From an uncultured bacterium (GTDB lineage: Bacteria > Patescibacteriota > Minisyncoccia > Phycocordibacterales > UBA918): a stretch of 14,015 bases of DNA. This document shows, piece by piece, positions 1-6,007 of the stretch. The notes under the pieces were generated by a model. It was not told where the DNA came from. It did no database searches and was given only the letters and a program-made list of their open reading frames with translations. Numbering within the stretch: position 1 is the first letter of the stretch; every line of letters starts with the position of its first letter. The stretch covers positions 1 to 14,015 of the forward strand of contig CAJXAG010000028.1 of NCBI GenBank assembly GCA_913050645.1, read 5' to 3'. Made by a program: the position numbers and the translations under genes.

Positions 1-155
1 TTCAGATCCACAAAAATAGCAATATGCTCACCATCATTGTCGATGCCATTTTGTGCAATTTCTCCAAGTGACTCAGACAAAGTCGGATACGTGTCCGACG
101 CATCGGTAAGAGTGTTACCTACGTGCGTATGAACGTCTAGTTCAACTGTTTCCAT
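1..155 (-). CDS. Partial GHKL-type ATPase (N-terminus only)
   Basis: The frame is open from an ATG at 155 to the window edge, giving 51 residues; the gene continues beyond the window. The piece ESLGEIAQNGIDNDGEHIAI matches the layout of the N-box (ExxxN, then D) at the first ATP-binding helix of GHKL/Bergerat-fold proteins (Hsp90, MutL, histidine kinases, MORC-like ATPases), followed by a hydrophobic strand. In that family the Asn binds Mg2+ and the phosphates of ATP. No membrane segment or sensor domain precedes it, so a stand-alone cytoplasmic ATPase fits better than a membrane kinase. The start is supported by a GGAAGGA ribosome site lying in the last codons of the upstream HTH gene; only 5 bp separate that stop from this ATG, so the two are very probably one operon and translationally coupled. 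The family call rests on one motif; the G-boxes lie outside the window. Confidence 0.55.
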   Translation of the reverse strand, partial: METVELDVHTHVGNTLTDASDTYPTLSESLGEIAQNGIDNDGEHIAIFVDL

Positions 156-160
156 TACTG

Positions 161-931
161 TTATCCTTCCATTTGTTTTCGCATTCGCTCACCACACAGC
201 GGTGTGAGCTGATTATTGAGCCTGAATATACCGTTGCGCCCCGCGAGTTCACGTAAGAGATCACGATGTTCTGGTGTACATGCTTCAGAGTTAAGAAACT
301 GTGCATACGGCAATGCAAGCTGCACTAGCAACGCAAGCTGCGCTGCCGCATCTTCCGGAGTCATCTGCATGAACAAACCTGTTTGCAAAAATTGTCCCGC
401 CTCAGATGAAGAGTCGGATTTTATTTCATCCGGCTCAACTTCATCAGACATATCTACATACCGTAGATGTGCAAAGCGGGTCTCAAAAGCAACCTCTGCC
501 GTAGAGAGCCGCTCACTACCTTCACTCACAAACTGTTCCAGCTCCTGGAATTTCTTTTGAGAATGATTCTTTTTGCCGTAGAACACCTTGTTCATGCTAC
601 CGACTGCATCTTTCCCTGAAAAGCCGAAGGTATCTGCAAGTTCCTCAGCAGTCACCAGCTTATGTGCCAGCATGCCCGCTGCTTGCCGATACACGTCATT
701 CCATGCGAGATATTCAGTCACCTGATACCCAAGCAACTGAAAAAACATAACCACGCGCCAACGCTTGTCACCTGCAGGAAGTACGCCCCCTCGAAGCCAT
801 TTCGAGGTCGCGCTACCTGACACACCAACAAACTCAGCAAACAACTTACGTGCCTGAGCATCCTCCCCTGTATGGCGATAAAATCGCTGCTGGAAAGAAG
901 AGAGACACTTCCGGAGTGTCATAGGTTCCAT
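161..931 (-). CDS. HTH (Cro/CI-like) DNA-binding protein, 256 aa
   Basis: This looks like a cytoplasmic DNA-binding regulator. Residues about 25-50 (KLFAEFVGVSGSATSKWLRG) have the pattern of a Cro/CI-type helix-turn-helix, with the turn near GVSGS and a recognition helix ATSKWLRG. A second, weaker HTH-like stretch lies at about 94-120 (TAEELADTFGFSGKDAV). Residues 160-180 are acidic and Ser-rich, probably a linker. The last 75 residues look helical, with a hydrophobic patch at 192-214. No signal peptide or transmembrane segment is evident. The ATG at 931 has AAAGGA about 8 bases upstream; the in-frame Met at codon 4 is less well placed. A promoter lies at 972-1000. The next gene, a probable GHKL ATPase, starts 5 bp after the stop. 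I do not recognise an exact family. A role as regulator or DNA-targeting partner of the ATPase is inference from linkage. Confidence 0.7.
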   Translation of the reverse strand: MEPMTLRKCLSSFQQRFYRHTGEDAQARKLFAEFVGVSGSATSKWLRGGVLPAGDKRWRVVMFFQLLGYQVTEYLAWNDVYRQAAGMLAHKLVTAEELADTFGFSGKDAVGSMNKVFYGKKNHSQKKFQELEQFVSEGSERLSTAEVAFETRFAHLRYVDMSDEVEPDEIKSDSSSEAGQFLQTGLFMQMTPEDAAAQLALLVQLALPYAQFLNSEACTPEHRDLLRELAGRNGIFRLNNQLTPLCGERMRKQMEG

Positions 932-971
932 TTTTATTCCTTTCTGTATGTCAAAGACCTATTTGATTTGA

Positions 972-1000
972 ATCATGCATCAAAAAAAGAACAGAGTCAA
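972..1000 (-). promoter_or_regulatory. Predicted promoter of the HTH/GHKL operon
   Basis: On the minus strand TTGACT (995-1000) is followed after 17 bp by CATGAT (972-977). The -35 matches 5 of 6 consensus bases and the -10 matches 4 of 6. It sits about 40 bp upstream of the ATG at 931 and directly downstream of the preceding gene's terminator, so the HTH/GHKL pair appears to be its own transcription unit. Confidence 0.55.
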
Positions 1001-1006
1001 TAGAAA

Positions 1007-1032
1007 AACGCCCGAGCTATCGCTCGGGCGTT
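1007..1032 (-). terminator. Rho-independent terminator after the 152-aa gene
   Basis: Perfect 10-bp stem (AACGCCCGAG at 1007-1016, CTCGGGCGTT at 1023-1032) with a 6-base loop. Read on the minus strand it is followed by TTTTTC, and it starts 2 bases after the stop codon at 1035. Confidence 0.88.
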
Positions 1033-1034
1033 AG

Positions 1035-1493
1035 TTATGAAAGCTTCGCACCGTCATCAAAGTGGCGGCGCATGAGCATCATCAGATCATAGGTGACATG
1101 AAACTGTTCGTACTGATCAGATTCCGGATCGTCCCAAAACGACGCACGGAACGTGCTTTCTCCGTTAACTCGTTCAAGCCAACCTTTACAAACTAAGTCA
1201 TCACATCCAATTGCAACACGTTCTAGCTGCTCTGCCTGTGTCCCCTCACCAAGACCGAAACCGTACTTAAGTGCCTGTGTATGCAACCGTTCGTCTTCCA
1301 GTGTGTGTTGATACATTCCAAACACATCTCTGATAGTGACCGTCGTGAGCTTCAAATCGACATGTGGCTGATAGGCCATACGATAAATCAATTCTGCAAC
1401 TGCAACAACGTCGCAGTACTCAAAAACTGTTGCGGGTTCATTACTGTAATCACCCGCGTTTGCATGTCGTTTTGCCAACGCTGTGGTACTCAT
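1035..1493 (-). CDS. Unrecognised 152-aa protein
   Basis: I do not recognise a family. The protein is soluble-looking and mildly acidic, with no signal peptide or membrane helix. Residues 25-45 (FEYCDVVAVAELIYRMAY) and 130-147 look like amphipathic helices, and a short aromatic/acidic segment (SFWDDPESDQYEQF) precedes the C-terminal helix. Four Cys or His positions are scattered without a zinc-binding pattern. The ATG at 1493 has GAGAAG upstream. Possible promoter elements TTGACT (1549-1554) and TATACT (1523-1528) are 20 bp apart, longer than ideal. A strong terminator follows immediately, which supports a real expressed gene. It is transcribed away from dprA and in the same direction as the HTH/GHKL pair but as a separate unit. 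Confidence 0.6.
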   Translation of the reverse strand: MSTTALAKRHANAGDYSNEPATVFEYCDVVAVAELIYRMAYQPHVDLKLTTVTIRDVFGMYQHTLEDERLHTQALKYGFGLGEGTQAEQLERVAIGCDDLVCKGWLERVNGESTFRASFWDDPESDQYEQFHVTYDLMMLMRRHFDDGAKLS

Positions 1494-1563
1494 ATAGTAT
1501 TCTTCTCTATTCTGCTCTGTGCAGTATACAAATACAAAAACGACATAAAGTCAAAGAAAATAA

Positions 1564-1698
1564 AGCTCCCCGCTCTTGCGAGACGGGGTATTGTTGGGGA
1601 ATAAACTTCTGCAACACTCAGGTGGAGGTGCGACCCCCCCCCTGAGTGTTGTGTGTTGTAGGAAGCTACAACGTGCTAGACTCAAAGATATTAAAGAT
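1564..1698 (+). promoter_or_regulatory. Structured leader region upstream of dprA
   Basis: Three hairpins occur in series. The first is an imperfect stem, CCCCG/CGGGG, enclosing CTC-TTGC-GAG near 1568-1588. The second has arms CAACACTCAG and CTGAGTGTTG (about 1611-1652) around an inner G-rich/C-run segment. The third is a perfect 7-bp stem, GTTGTAG-GAAG-CTACAAC, at 1655-1672. None is followed by a T-tract on the + strand, so simple termination is not supported. I see no clear Shine-Dalgarno site for dprA here. The structure could be a 5' leader, a relic of an inserted element, or a boundary sequence. Confidence 0.35.
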
Positions 1699-2601
1699 AT
1701 GTCCTTTCCAGTGCACACACTCGCCCCGCAGCAGTTTCCCACACTACTGCATGAAATACCCCAGCCACCTCAGACACTAAACTATCGTGGCTTACTCCCT
1801 GACCCAACGCTCAAACTTCTTGCTGTGGTCGGATCACGACAATACTCAACGTATGGAAAACAAGTCGTTGACCACCTTATTGATGGACTGTCCGGATACA
1901 ACGTGGGTATTGTTTCTGGTCTTGCGCTCGGAATTGATTCACTTGCGCACGAAGCAGCACTACGCAATCACCTCTACACACTTGCAATCCCTGGAAGCGG
2001 AATACCCGACGATGTCCTCTATCCCGCGCGACATAGAGGACTTGCAAAGCGCATCCTTGAAGCTGGTGGTGGACTCCTCTCTGAGTTTGAAGTAACGTTT
2101 ACTGCAACAAAGTGGTCATTTGCGCAACGTAACCGCATCATGGCTGGTATCGCGCACGCAACACTCGTTATTGAAGCAACCGAAAAGTCAGGCACACTCA
2201 TAACTGCTCGCCTGACCGTCGACTACAACCGGGAACTACTGGTTGTACCGGGCAATATCTTTTCACAAAACACCGCAGGCCCGCACCAGTTCTTAAAGCT
2301 GGGCGCGACGCCAGTAACACACGCAAAGGATATTCTCTATACGCTGGGCATCGATCCGGATGCAGCACCTCAAAAAGCTTCTGCCTGTGCGCCGCACGCA
2401 GACAGGTCGCTTTTTGAGGCTGTTGAACACCTCTCCCCTGCCGAACAGGCAATACTTTCGACACTATCTGAACCGCAAGAAACCGACACGCTCATCCGTT
2501 GTAGCAAGCTCCCACCACACGAAGCAAACGCCGTATTAATGCAGATGGAAATAAAAGGGCTCATCGCATCAGAAAACAACCTCTACCGTAGACGTACATA
2601 G
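1699..2601 (+). CDS. dprA: DNA-processing protein DprA (Smf)
   Basis: DprA binds incoming single-stranded DNA during natural transformation, protects it and loads RecA. The 300-residue protein has the family layout. The N-terminus has PQQFPTLLHEIPQPPQTLNYRG, i.e. the usual YPxxL..PPxxLyxrG (given here as a pattern: FPTLL, PPQTL, YRG). A Rossmann-like core follows, with LLAVVGSRQYSTYG, GIVSGLALGIDSLAHEAAL, AIPGSG, LYPARHRGL and FAQRNRIMAGI. Then come VIEATEKSGTLITARL and VPGNI, typical of the single-stranded-DNA binding pocket. The last 60 residues (SPAEQAILSTL to IASENNLYRR) look like the small winged-helix DML1-like domain. An open frame extends upstream to 1576, but family homology begins only near this Met and the extension crosses leader hairpins, so I place the start at 1699. 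No convincing Shine-Dalgarno site precedes it. No other competence genes are in the window. Confidence 0.93.
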   Translation: MSFPVHTLAPQQFPTLLHEIPQPPQTLNYRGLLPDPTLKLLAVVGSRQYSTYGKQVVDHLIDGLSGYNVGIVSGLALGIDSLAHEAALRNHLYTLAIPGSGIPDDVLYPARHRGLAKRILEAGGGLLSEFEVTFTATKWSFAQRNRIMAGIAHATLVIEATEKSGTLITARLTVDYNRELLVVPGNIFSQNTAGPHQFLKLGATPVTHAKDILYTLGIDPDAAPQKASACAPHADRSLFEAVEHLSPAEQAILSTLSEPQETDTLIRCSKLPPHEANAVLMQMEIKGLIASENNLYRRRT

Positions 2602-2681
2602 CAACTGCAATTATTCTGTTTCAAAGCACATTGCATCTTTTTGTAGGTAGCGACTGCAATTATTCTGTTTCAAAATACATT
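2599..2681 (+). repeat. 34-bp direct repeat, two copies
   Basis: TAGCAACTGCAATTATTCTG and its continuation at 2599-2632 recur at 2648-2681 with only 3 mismatches in 34 bases, a pitch of 49 bp. The first copy begins exactly at the TAG stop codon of dprA; the second also begins with TAG. A run of seven T follows at 2688-2694. No ORF uses this stretch. Confidence 0.85.
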
Positions 2682-2743
2682 CAGCCGTTTTTTTGAGTGA
2701 ATCTCTCTACTTTTTATTAGATAAATGCCAAATTAAAGACTTC

Positions 2744-2771
2744 TTATTATACCTGTTAACAGGTATAATAA
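2744..2771 (+). promoter_or_regulatory. 28-bp perfect palindrome, probable operator/promoter of the TrpR-like gene
   Basis: The sequence is a perfect inverted repeat with centre GTTAAC and core ACCTGTTAACAGGT. It ends 3 bp before the ATG at 2775. A consensus -10, TATAAT, lies inside its right arm at 2764-2769, placing the expected transcription start at or next to the ATG, so the mRNA may be leaderless. The -35 position (TTCTTA) is poor. A repressor bound here would block RNA polymerase, which suggests autoregulation. Known E. coli TrpR operators also have a GTTAAC centre (ACTAGTTAACTAGT), and here 10 of the central 14 bases agree with that pattern. Confidence 0.75.
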
Positions 2772-2774
2772 CGC

Positions 2775-3245
2775 ATGACTAACATCTCAAAAAAGGCAAC
2801 TGACTCTCCCGACTATGAGCTCGCCCACACACAACTTACAAACTTCATTGGACAACTGCAGAAAAAGACAGCGAGATATTTTGTAGATGAACTTCTTACC
2901 GAAGCGGAACGTATAATGCTTGTAAAGCGTTTTGCTGCTATTTTTATGTTTGATCGTTTCTACTCTCCCTATCGGGTGAGCCATACCTTAGGGATGAGTA
3001 TTTCCACAACTCAACGCCTCTATAAACAATACGATGAAGGTAGGTATGACAATCTCTTGAGCTGTATGACTACAAAAACAAGGAATGAATTCCTGCAACT
3101 AGTCGAAGATTTAATTATGGCCCAGGTGAGCCCGCGCGCGACTCACAAAAAGGGCATAACGACTAGACCTGTTAACAGGTCTAGTCGTTACAGATTTTCA
3201 CAGTTTCCTGCGCATACACTATTAGACAAGAACGTTATCCATTGA
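2775..3245 (+). CDS. TrpR/YerC-like transcriptional regulator, 156 aa
   Basis: Residues 20-98 fit the all-helical Trp-repressor/YerC fold. A conserved LLTEAERIMLVKRFAAIF segment (40-57) is followed by a helix-turn-helix at about 65-86 (YRVSHTLGMSISTTQRLYK). The family binds palindromic operators as dimers; whether this member binds tryptophan cannot be told, and CPR bacteria generally lack tryptophan synthesis. A perfect palindrome with a built-in TATAAT ends 3 bp before the ATG, so autoregulation is likely. The ATG has no separate Shine-Dalgarno site; AGGT in the palindrome is the only candidate. The C-terminal 40 residues look unlike the family and are basic. Residues 128-139 are encoded by a second perfect palindrome with the same core. 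The stop TGA (3243-3245) lies 47 bp before topA. Confident in the family, unsure of its effector. Confidence 0.83.
   Translation: MTNISKKATDSPDYELAHTQLTNFIGQLQKKTARYFVDELLTEAERIMLVKRFAAIFMFDRFYSPYRVSHTLGMSISTTQRLYKQYDEGRYDNLLSCMTTKTRNEFLQLVEDLIMAQVSPRATHKKGITTRPVNRSSRYRFSQFPAHTLLDKNVIH
3157..3190 (+). promoter_or_regulatory. 34-bp perfect palindrome inside the 3' end of the TrpR-like gene
   Basis: Perfect inverted repeat of 17+17 bp sharing the core ACCTGTTAACAGGT with the palindrome at 2744-2771, with flanking arms containing CTAG. It lies 103 bp upstream of the topA ATG and inside the coding frame. It may be a second operator for the TrpR-like protein, acting on topA or on its own gene by looping. 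It could also fold as a strong RNA hairpin, but no adequate T-tract follows, so I do not call it a terminator. Confidence 0.7.
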
Positions 3246-3292
3246 CTTATATATGTATAGGTAGTATTTGTATAGGCACATAAGTTATAAAA

Positions 3293-5650
3293 ATGGCAAA
3301 AAATACATTAGTTATTGTAGAGTCACCTGCAAAGGCAAAGACTATTGAAAAATATCTCGGCGCTGGTTATAAAGTAACCTCGTCTGTTGGTCATGTCCGT
3401 GACCTTCCAAAAAGCAACAAGGATGCAGTCGATATTGACGGTGGCTTTATTCCCCGCTACATCGTTTCTCCCGGTAAAGAAAAAGTTATCCGAGAACTGC
3501 AAGAACTTGCTGCAGATGCTAAAGAAGTCTTACTTGCATCCGACCCCGACCGTGAAGGAGAAGCGATTGCGTGGCATGTCGCCGAACTCATTAAGGGCGA
3601 GAACAAAAATCTGAAGCGCATTGTGTTTCACGAAATCACTGAAGGTGCGGTACAGGAAGCCATTAAACACCCACGAAAAATCGACACGCACTTAAAAGAA
3701 GCGCAGGAAGCACGACGTGTGCTTGATCGATTGGTAGGATACGATCTTTCTGGTCTCATTTGGAAAAAGGTACGCTATGGACTCTCTGCAGGCCGCGTAC
3801 AGTCCCCTGCGTTGCGCATCCTTATGGAACGTGAACGAGAAATCCGTGCGTTTGTGCCTGAAGACTTCTTTGTGCTCACAGCACACACTAAAAAAGGCGC
3901 ACTGAAAACCCCGTTTACCTGTACTAAAGAACCAAATGAAGAAAAGGAAGCACAACGTATTAAAAAAGTTGGTGAAAAATACGACTGGAAAGTTACTGCG
4001 GTGAAAGAGAGTGAAGCAAAGCGTTCACCAAAAGCACCATTTACCACCTCAACACTTCAGCAGGCGGCGTCGACTCGACTCGGCTTTTCTCCATCGCGCA
4101 CCATGCAGGCAGCACAAAAACTGTATGAAGCAGGACACATCACCTACATGCGTACCGACTCAACCAACATGAGCCAAGTGGCACTAAAACAAATCCTCTC
4201 ACTGGTTACTAAAGAGTATGGTAAGCAGTACGTACAACCTCGTACATTTAAAACAAAGAGTAAGTCTGCACAAGAAGCCCACGAAGCCGTACGTCCCACC
4301 AACTTCAAAAAAGAATCTGCGGGGACCACTGCCGATCAGAAAGAGCTCTACAAACTTATCTATGCACGGGCTATGGCCTCACAAATGGCTGACGCAAAAA
4401 TGCAACGTACCAAAGTACTTGCCAATGTCGTCGACGCAAAAGAATCTATTCCTGACTTTAGTGTCAACGGCGCCCGTATTGTGTTTGATGGATGGCTCAA
4501 GGCTGATCCTGCAGCACGTGGTGAAGACACCGAAGTACCAAAACTTGCCGAGGGCGACACACTGAAAGTGTCTGAGGTAGAAATTGAAGCAAAGCAAACA
4601 CAACCACCAAACCGTTACTCAGAAGCGGGACTCATCAAAGAACTTGAAAAACGTGGCATTGGCCGGCCATCCACCTATGCTTCTATCATGAAGACGATCA
4701 TTGATCGTGGGTACGTAGAAAAAGATGGGCGAACCATGATGCCAACCGATACCGGTGATGTGGTTTCATCCTTCCTTGAAGAACACTTTGCAGAATATAT
4801 TGACGATGATTTTACCTCAAAGATGGAAGATGAACTCGACGAGATCGCTGAAGGAAAACGAGAATATGAAAAAACACTTCGAGAATTCTACAAACCTTTC
4901 TGCAAGGCGGTTACTGCAAAGGAAGACATTCCAAAGCTCACCAACCTTGGACCAGGACCAAAAGAGTTCAAGTGCCCACTTTGTAAAAAAGATATGGTGA
5001 TTAAGCTTGGTCGTGGCGGAAAATTCCTATCATGTAGTACCTTTCCGGACTGTGCGGGAGCGCGTTTGATTGATGGTACAGAACTCAAGCCCGAAGAGCC
5101 AATCGGTACACACCCCGAAACAGACGAACCCGTCTACGTGCTCACTGGACGTTTTGGACCGTATGTACAGATGGGAGAAACACCGGACAAGAAAGACAAG
5201 AAAGCACCGAAGCCAAAACGCGCCACACTCCCTCCTGGAGTTGAGATGGACGACGTGACACTTGAAGATGCAGTGAAATACCTCCTACTCCCTAGAGAAC
5301 TTGGCAACCATCCCGACACCAAAGAGCCAGTTATTGCCAACACTGGGCAGTTTGGACCATACGTTGTGCATGCAGGTGATTACCGGTCACTGAAGGGCAA
5401 GGACAATCCGTACGACATCACTTTCCGTCGTGCGATGAAGATCTTACGAGAACCGAAGCCGGGACGACGTGGTGAAAAAATCGTAAAAGAACTTGGTGTC
5501 AACCCAGACACAAAAAAACTCGTCAACGTGTATGAGTCGAAGTCTGGACAGTATCTCCGTAAAGGCTTCAAACGTGTCATGCTTCCTGAAGGCACGAAGC
5601 TGGAGAAATTTGAGTTGCAAGACGCAATAAATCTTATGAAGATTAGCTAG
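3293..5650 (+). CDS. topA: DNA topoisomerase I (type IA)
   Basis: TopA relaxes negatively supercoiled DNA by cutting one strand through a 5'-phosphotyrosine. The 785-residue protein begins with the TOPRIM domain (TLVIVESPAKAKTIEKYLG, catalytic Glu10; ASDPDREGEAIAWH with Asp84, Asp86 and Glu88). The core carries GLSAGRVQSPALRIL (163-177), the active-site segment ITYMRTDST with Tyr285, and RGIGRPSTYASI. A single four-Cys zinc ribbon lies at 561-587 (Cys561, 564, 581, 587). Three C-terminal TopoI repeats follow, each around a GRFGPYVQ-, GQFGPYVVH- or SGQYLRKG-like motif. The domain set is complete. The start follows the family N-terminus; no clear Shine-Dalgarno site is visible. TTGACT at 3242-3247 is a possible -35 without a good -10. 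The upstream palindrome at 3157-3190 may regulate it. It converges on a small gene and shares its terminator. Confidence 0.97.
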   Translation: MAKNTLVIVESPAKAKTIEKYLGAGYKVTSSVGHVRDLPKSNKDAVDIDGGFIPRYIVSPGKEKVIRELQELAADAKEVLLASDPDREGEAIAWHVAELIKGENKNLKRIVFHEITEGAVQEAIKHPRKIDTHLKEAQEARRVLDRLVGYDLSGLIWKKVRYGLSAGRVQSPALRILMEREREIRAFVPEDFFVLTAHTKKGALKTPFTCTKEPNEEKEAQRIKKVGEKYDWKVTAVKESEAKRSPKAPFTTSTLQQAASTRLGFSPSRTMQAAQKLYEAGHITYMRTDSTNMSQVALKQILSLVTKEYGKQYVQPRTFKTKSKSAQEAHEAVRPTNFKKESAGTTADQKELYKLIYARAMASQMADAKMQRTKVLANVVDAKESIPDFSVNGARIVFDGWLKADPAARGEDTEVPKLAEGDTLKVSEVEIEAKQTQPPNRYSEAGLIKELEKRGIGRPSTYASIMKTIIDRGYVEKDGRTMMPTDTGDVVSSFLEEHFAEYIDDDFTSKMEDELDEIAEGKREYEKTLREFYKPFCKAVTAKEDIPKLTNLGPGPKEFKCPLCKKDMVIKLGRGGKFLSCSTFPDCAGARLIDGTELKPEEPIGTHPETDEPVYVLTGRFGPYVQMGETPDKKDKKAPKPKRATLPPGVEMDDVTLEDAVKYLLLPRELGNHPDTKEPVIANTGQFGPYVVHAGDYRSLKGKDNPYDITFRRAMKILREPKPGRRGEKIVKELGVNPDTKKLVNVYESKSGQYLRKGFKRVMLPEGTKLEKFELQDAINLMKIS

Positions 5651-5651
5651 A

Positions 5652-5681
5652 AAAAAGACCTTGGTAACCCAAGGTCTTTTT
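5652..5681 (+). terminator. Bidirectional terminator between topA and the small Cys-rich gene
   Basis: Perfect 13-bp stem AAAAAGACCTTGG / CCAAGGTCTTTTT with loop TAAC. It gives a T-run on either strand, and the convergent stop codons lie on both sides (topA ends at 5650, the minus-strand gene at 5683). Confidence 0.9.
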
Positions 5682-5682
5682 G

Positions 5683-5898
5683 TTAGAATCGCATGATAAT
5701 CGCTTCGGCCTCAGCGACATGTTTGCAGCTGAGCATCTGATCCCAATTTTTACAAAATCCACCATACCGTGTCACTATTTGCCGCTCACAAAAAACGCAA
5801 TGTTCTGACTCACCTCGTTCAGGTGACTCCTTTGGTGGCCACTGAGGAGTATCAGTTTCACCCCGTTTCTCAGCGTAGAAAAAAGATCCATCTGGCAT
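5683..5898 (-). CDS. Small Cys-rich protein, possible zinc binder, 71 aa
   Basis: I do not recognise this protein. From the Met at 5898 it has Cys34-x2-Cys37 (HCVFCERQ), Cys49 and Cys58-Lys-His60, spacing that would fit one zinc site of the CxxC...C...C type. The N-terminal third is polar and Pro-rich (PQWPPKESPERG). The frame can be extended to a GTG at 5937, but GGAGG lies 8 bases before the ATG at 5898, so I prefer the shorter form. The 3' end shares a perfect bidirectional terminator with topA, which supports expression. It diverges from rel. Function unknown; a small regulatory or RNA/DNA-binding zinc protein is only a guess. Confidence 0.6.
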   Translation of the reverse strand: MPDGSFFYAEKRGETDTPQWPPKESPERGESEHCVFCERQIVTRYGGFCKNWDQMLSCKHVAEAEAIIMRF

Positions 5899-5940
5899 TA
5901 CAGTTTCCTCCCATTCAATCCGTATATAACATGTCACACT

Positions 5941-5969
5941 TTGATACTTTGGTCAAATCACAATAAAAA
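5941..5969 (+). promoter_or_regulatory. Predicted rel promoter
   Basis: TTGATA (5941-5946), a 17-bp spacer, then TAAAAA (5964-5969). Both boxes match the sigma-70-like consensus at 4 or more positions. The ATG of rel lies about 38 bp downstream of the -10. Confidence 0.4.
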
Positions 5970-6007
5970 CTTGCTGGAAGTAGACGAAGCGCGTAAAATG
6001 CGAAGAC

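Noticed and set aside
1576..1698. N-terminal extension of dprA from the ATG at 1576
   Set aside because: The extension is encoded by three hairpin sequences, is Cys/Gly-rich and unlike DprA; family similarity starts at about the Met at 1699.
3157..3190. Palindrome as a rho-independent terminator for the TrpR-like gene
   Set aside because: Only a short T-run follows, it lies inside the coding frame, and it shares its core with a promoter-proximal palindrome.
2775..3245. Recoded UGA (Gracilibacteria/SR1-type genetic code)
   Set aside because: UGA ends several genes at sensible places (3243-3245 and tnpA), and the tRNA-Trp anticodon is CCA; no in-frame UGA was needed to read the conserved proteins.
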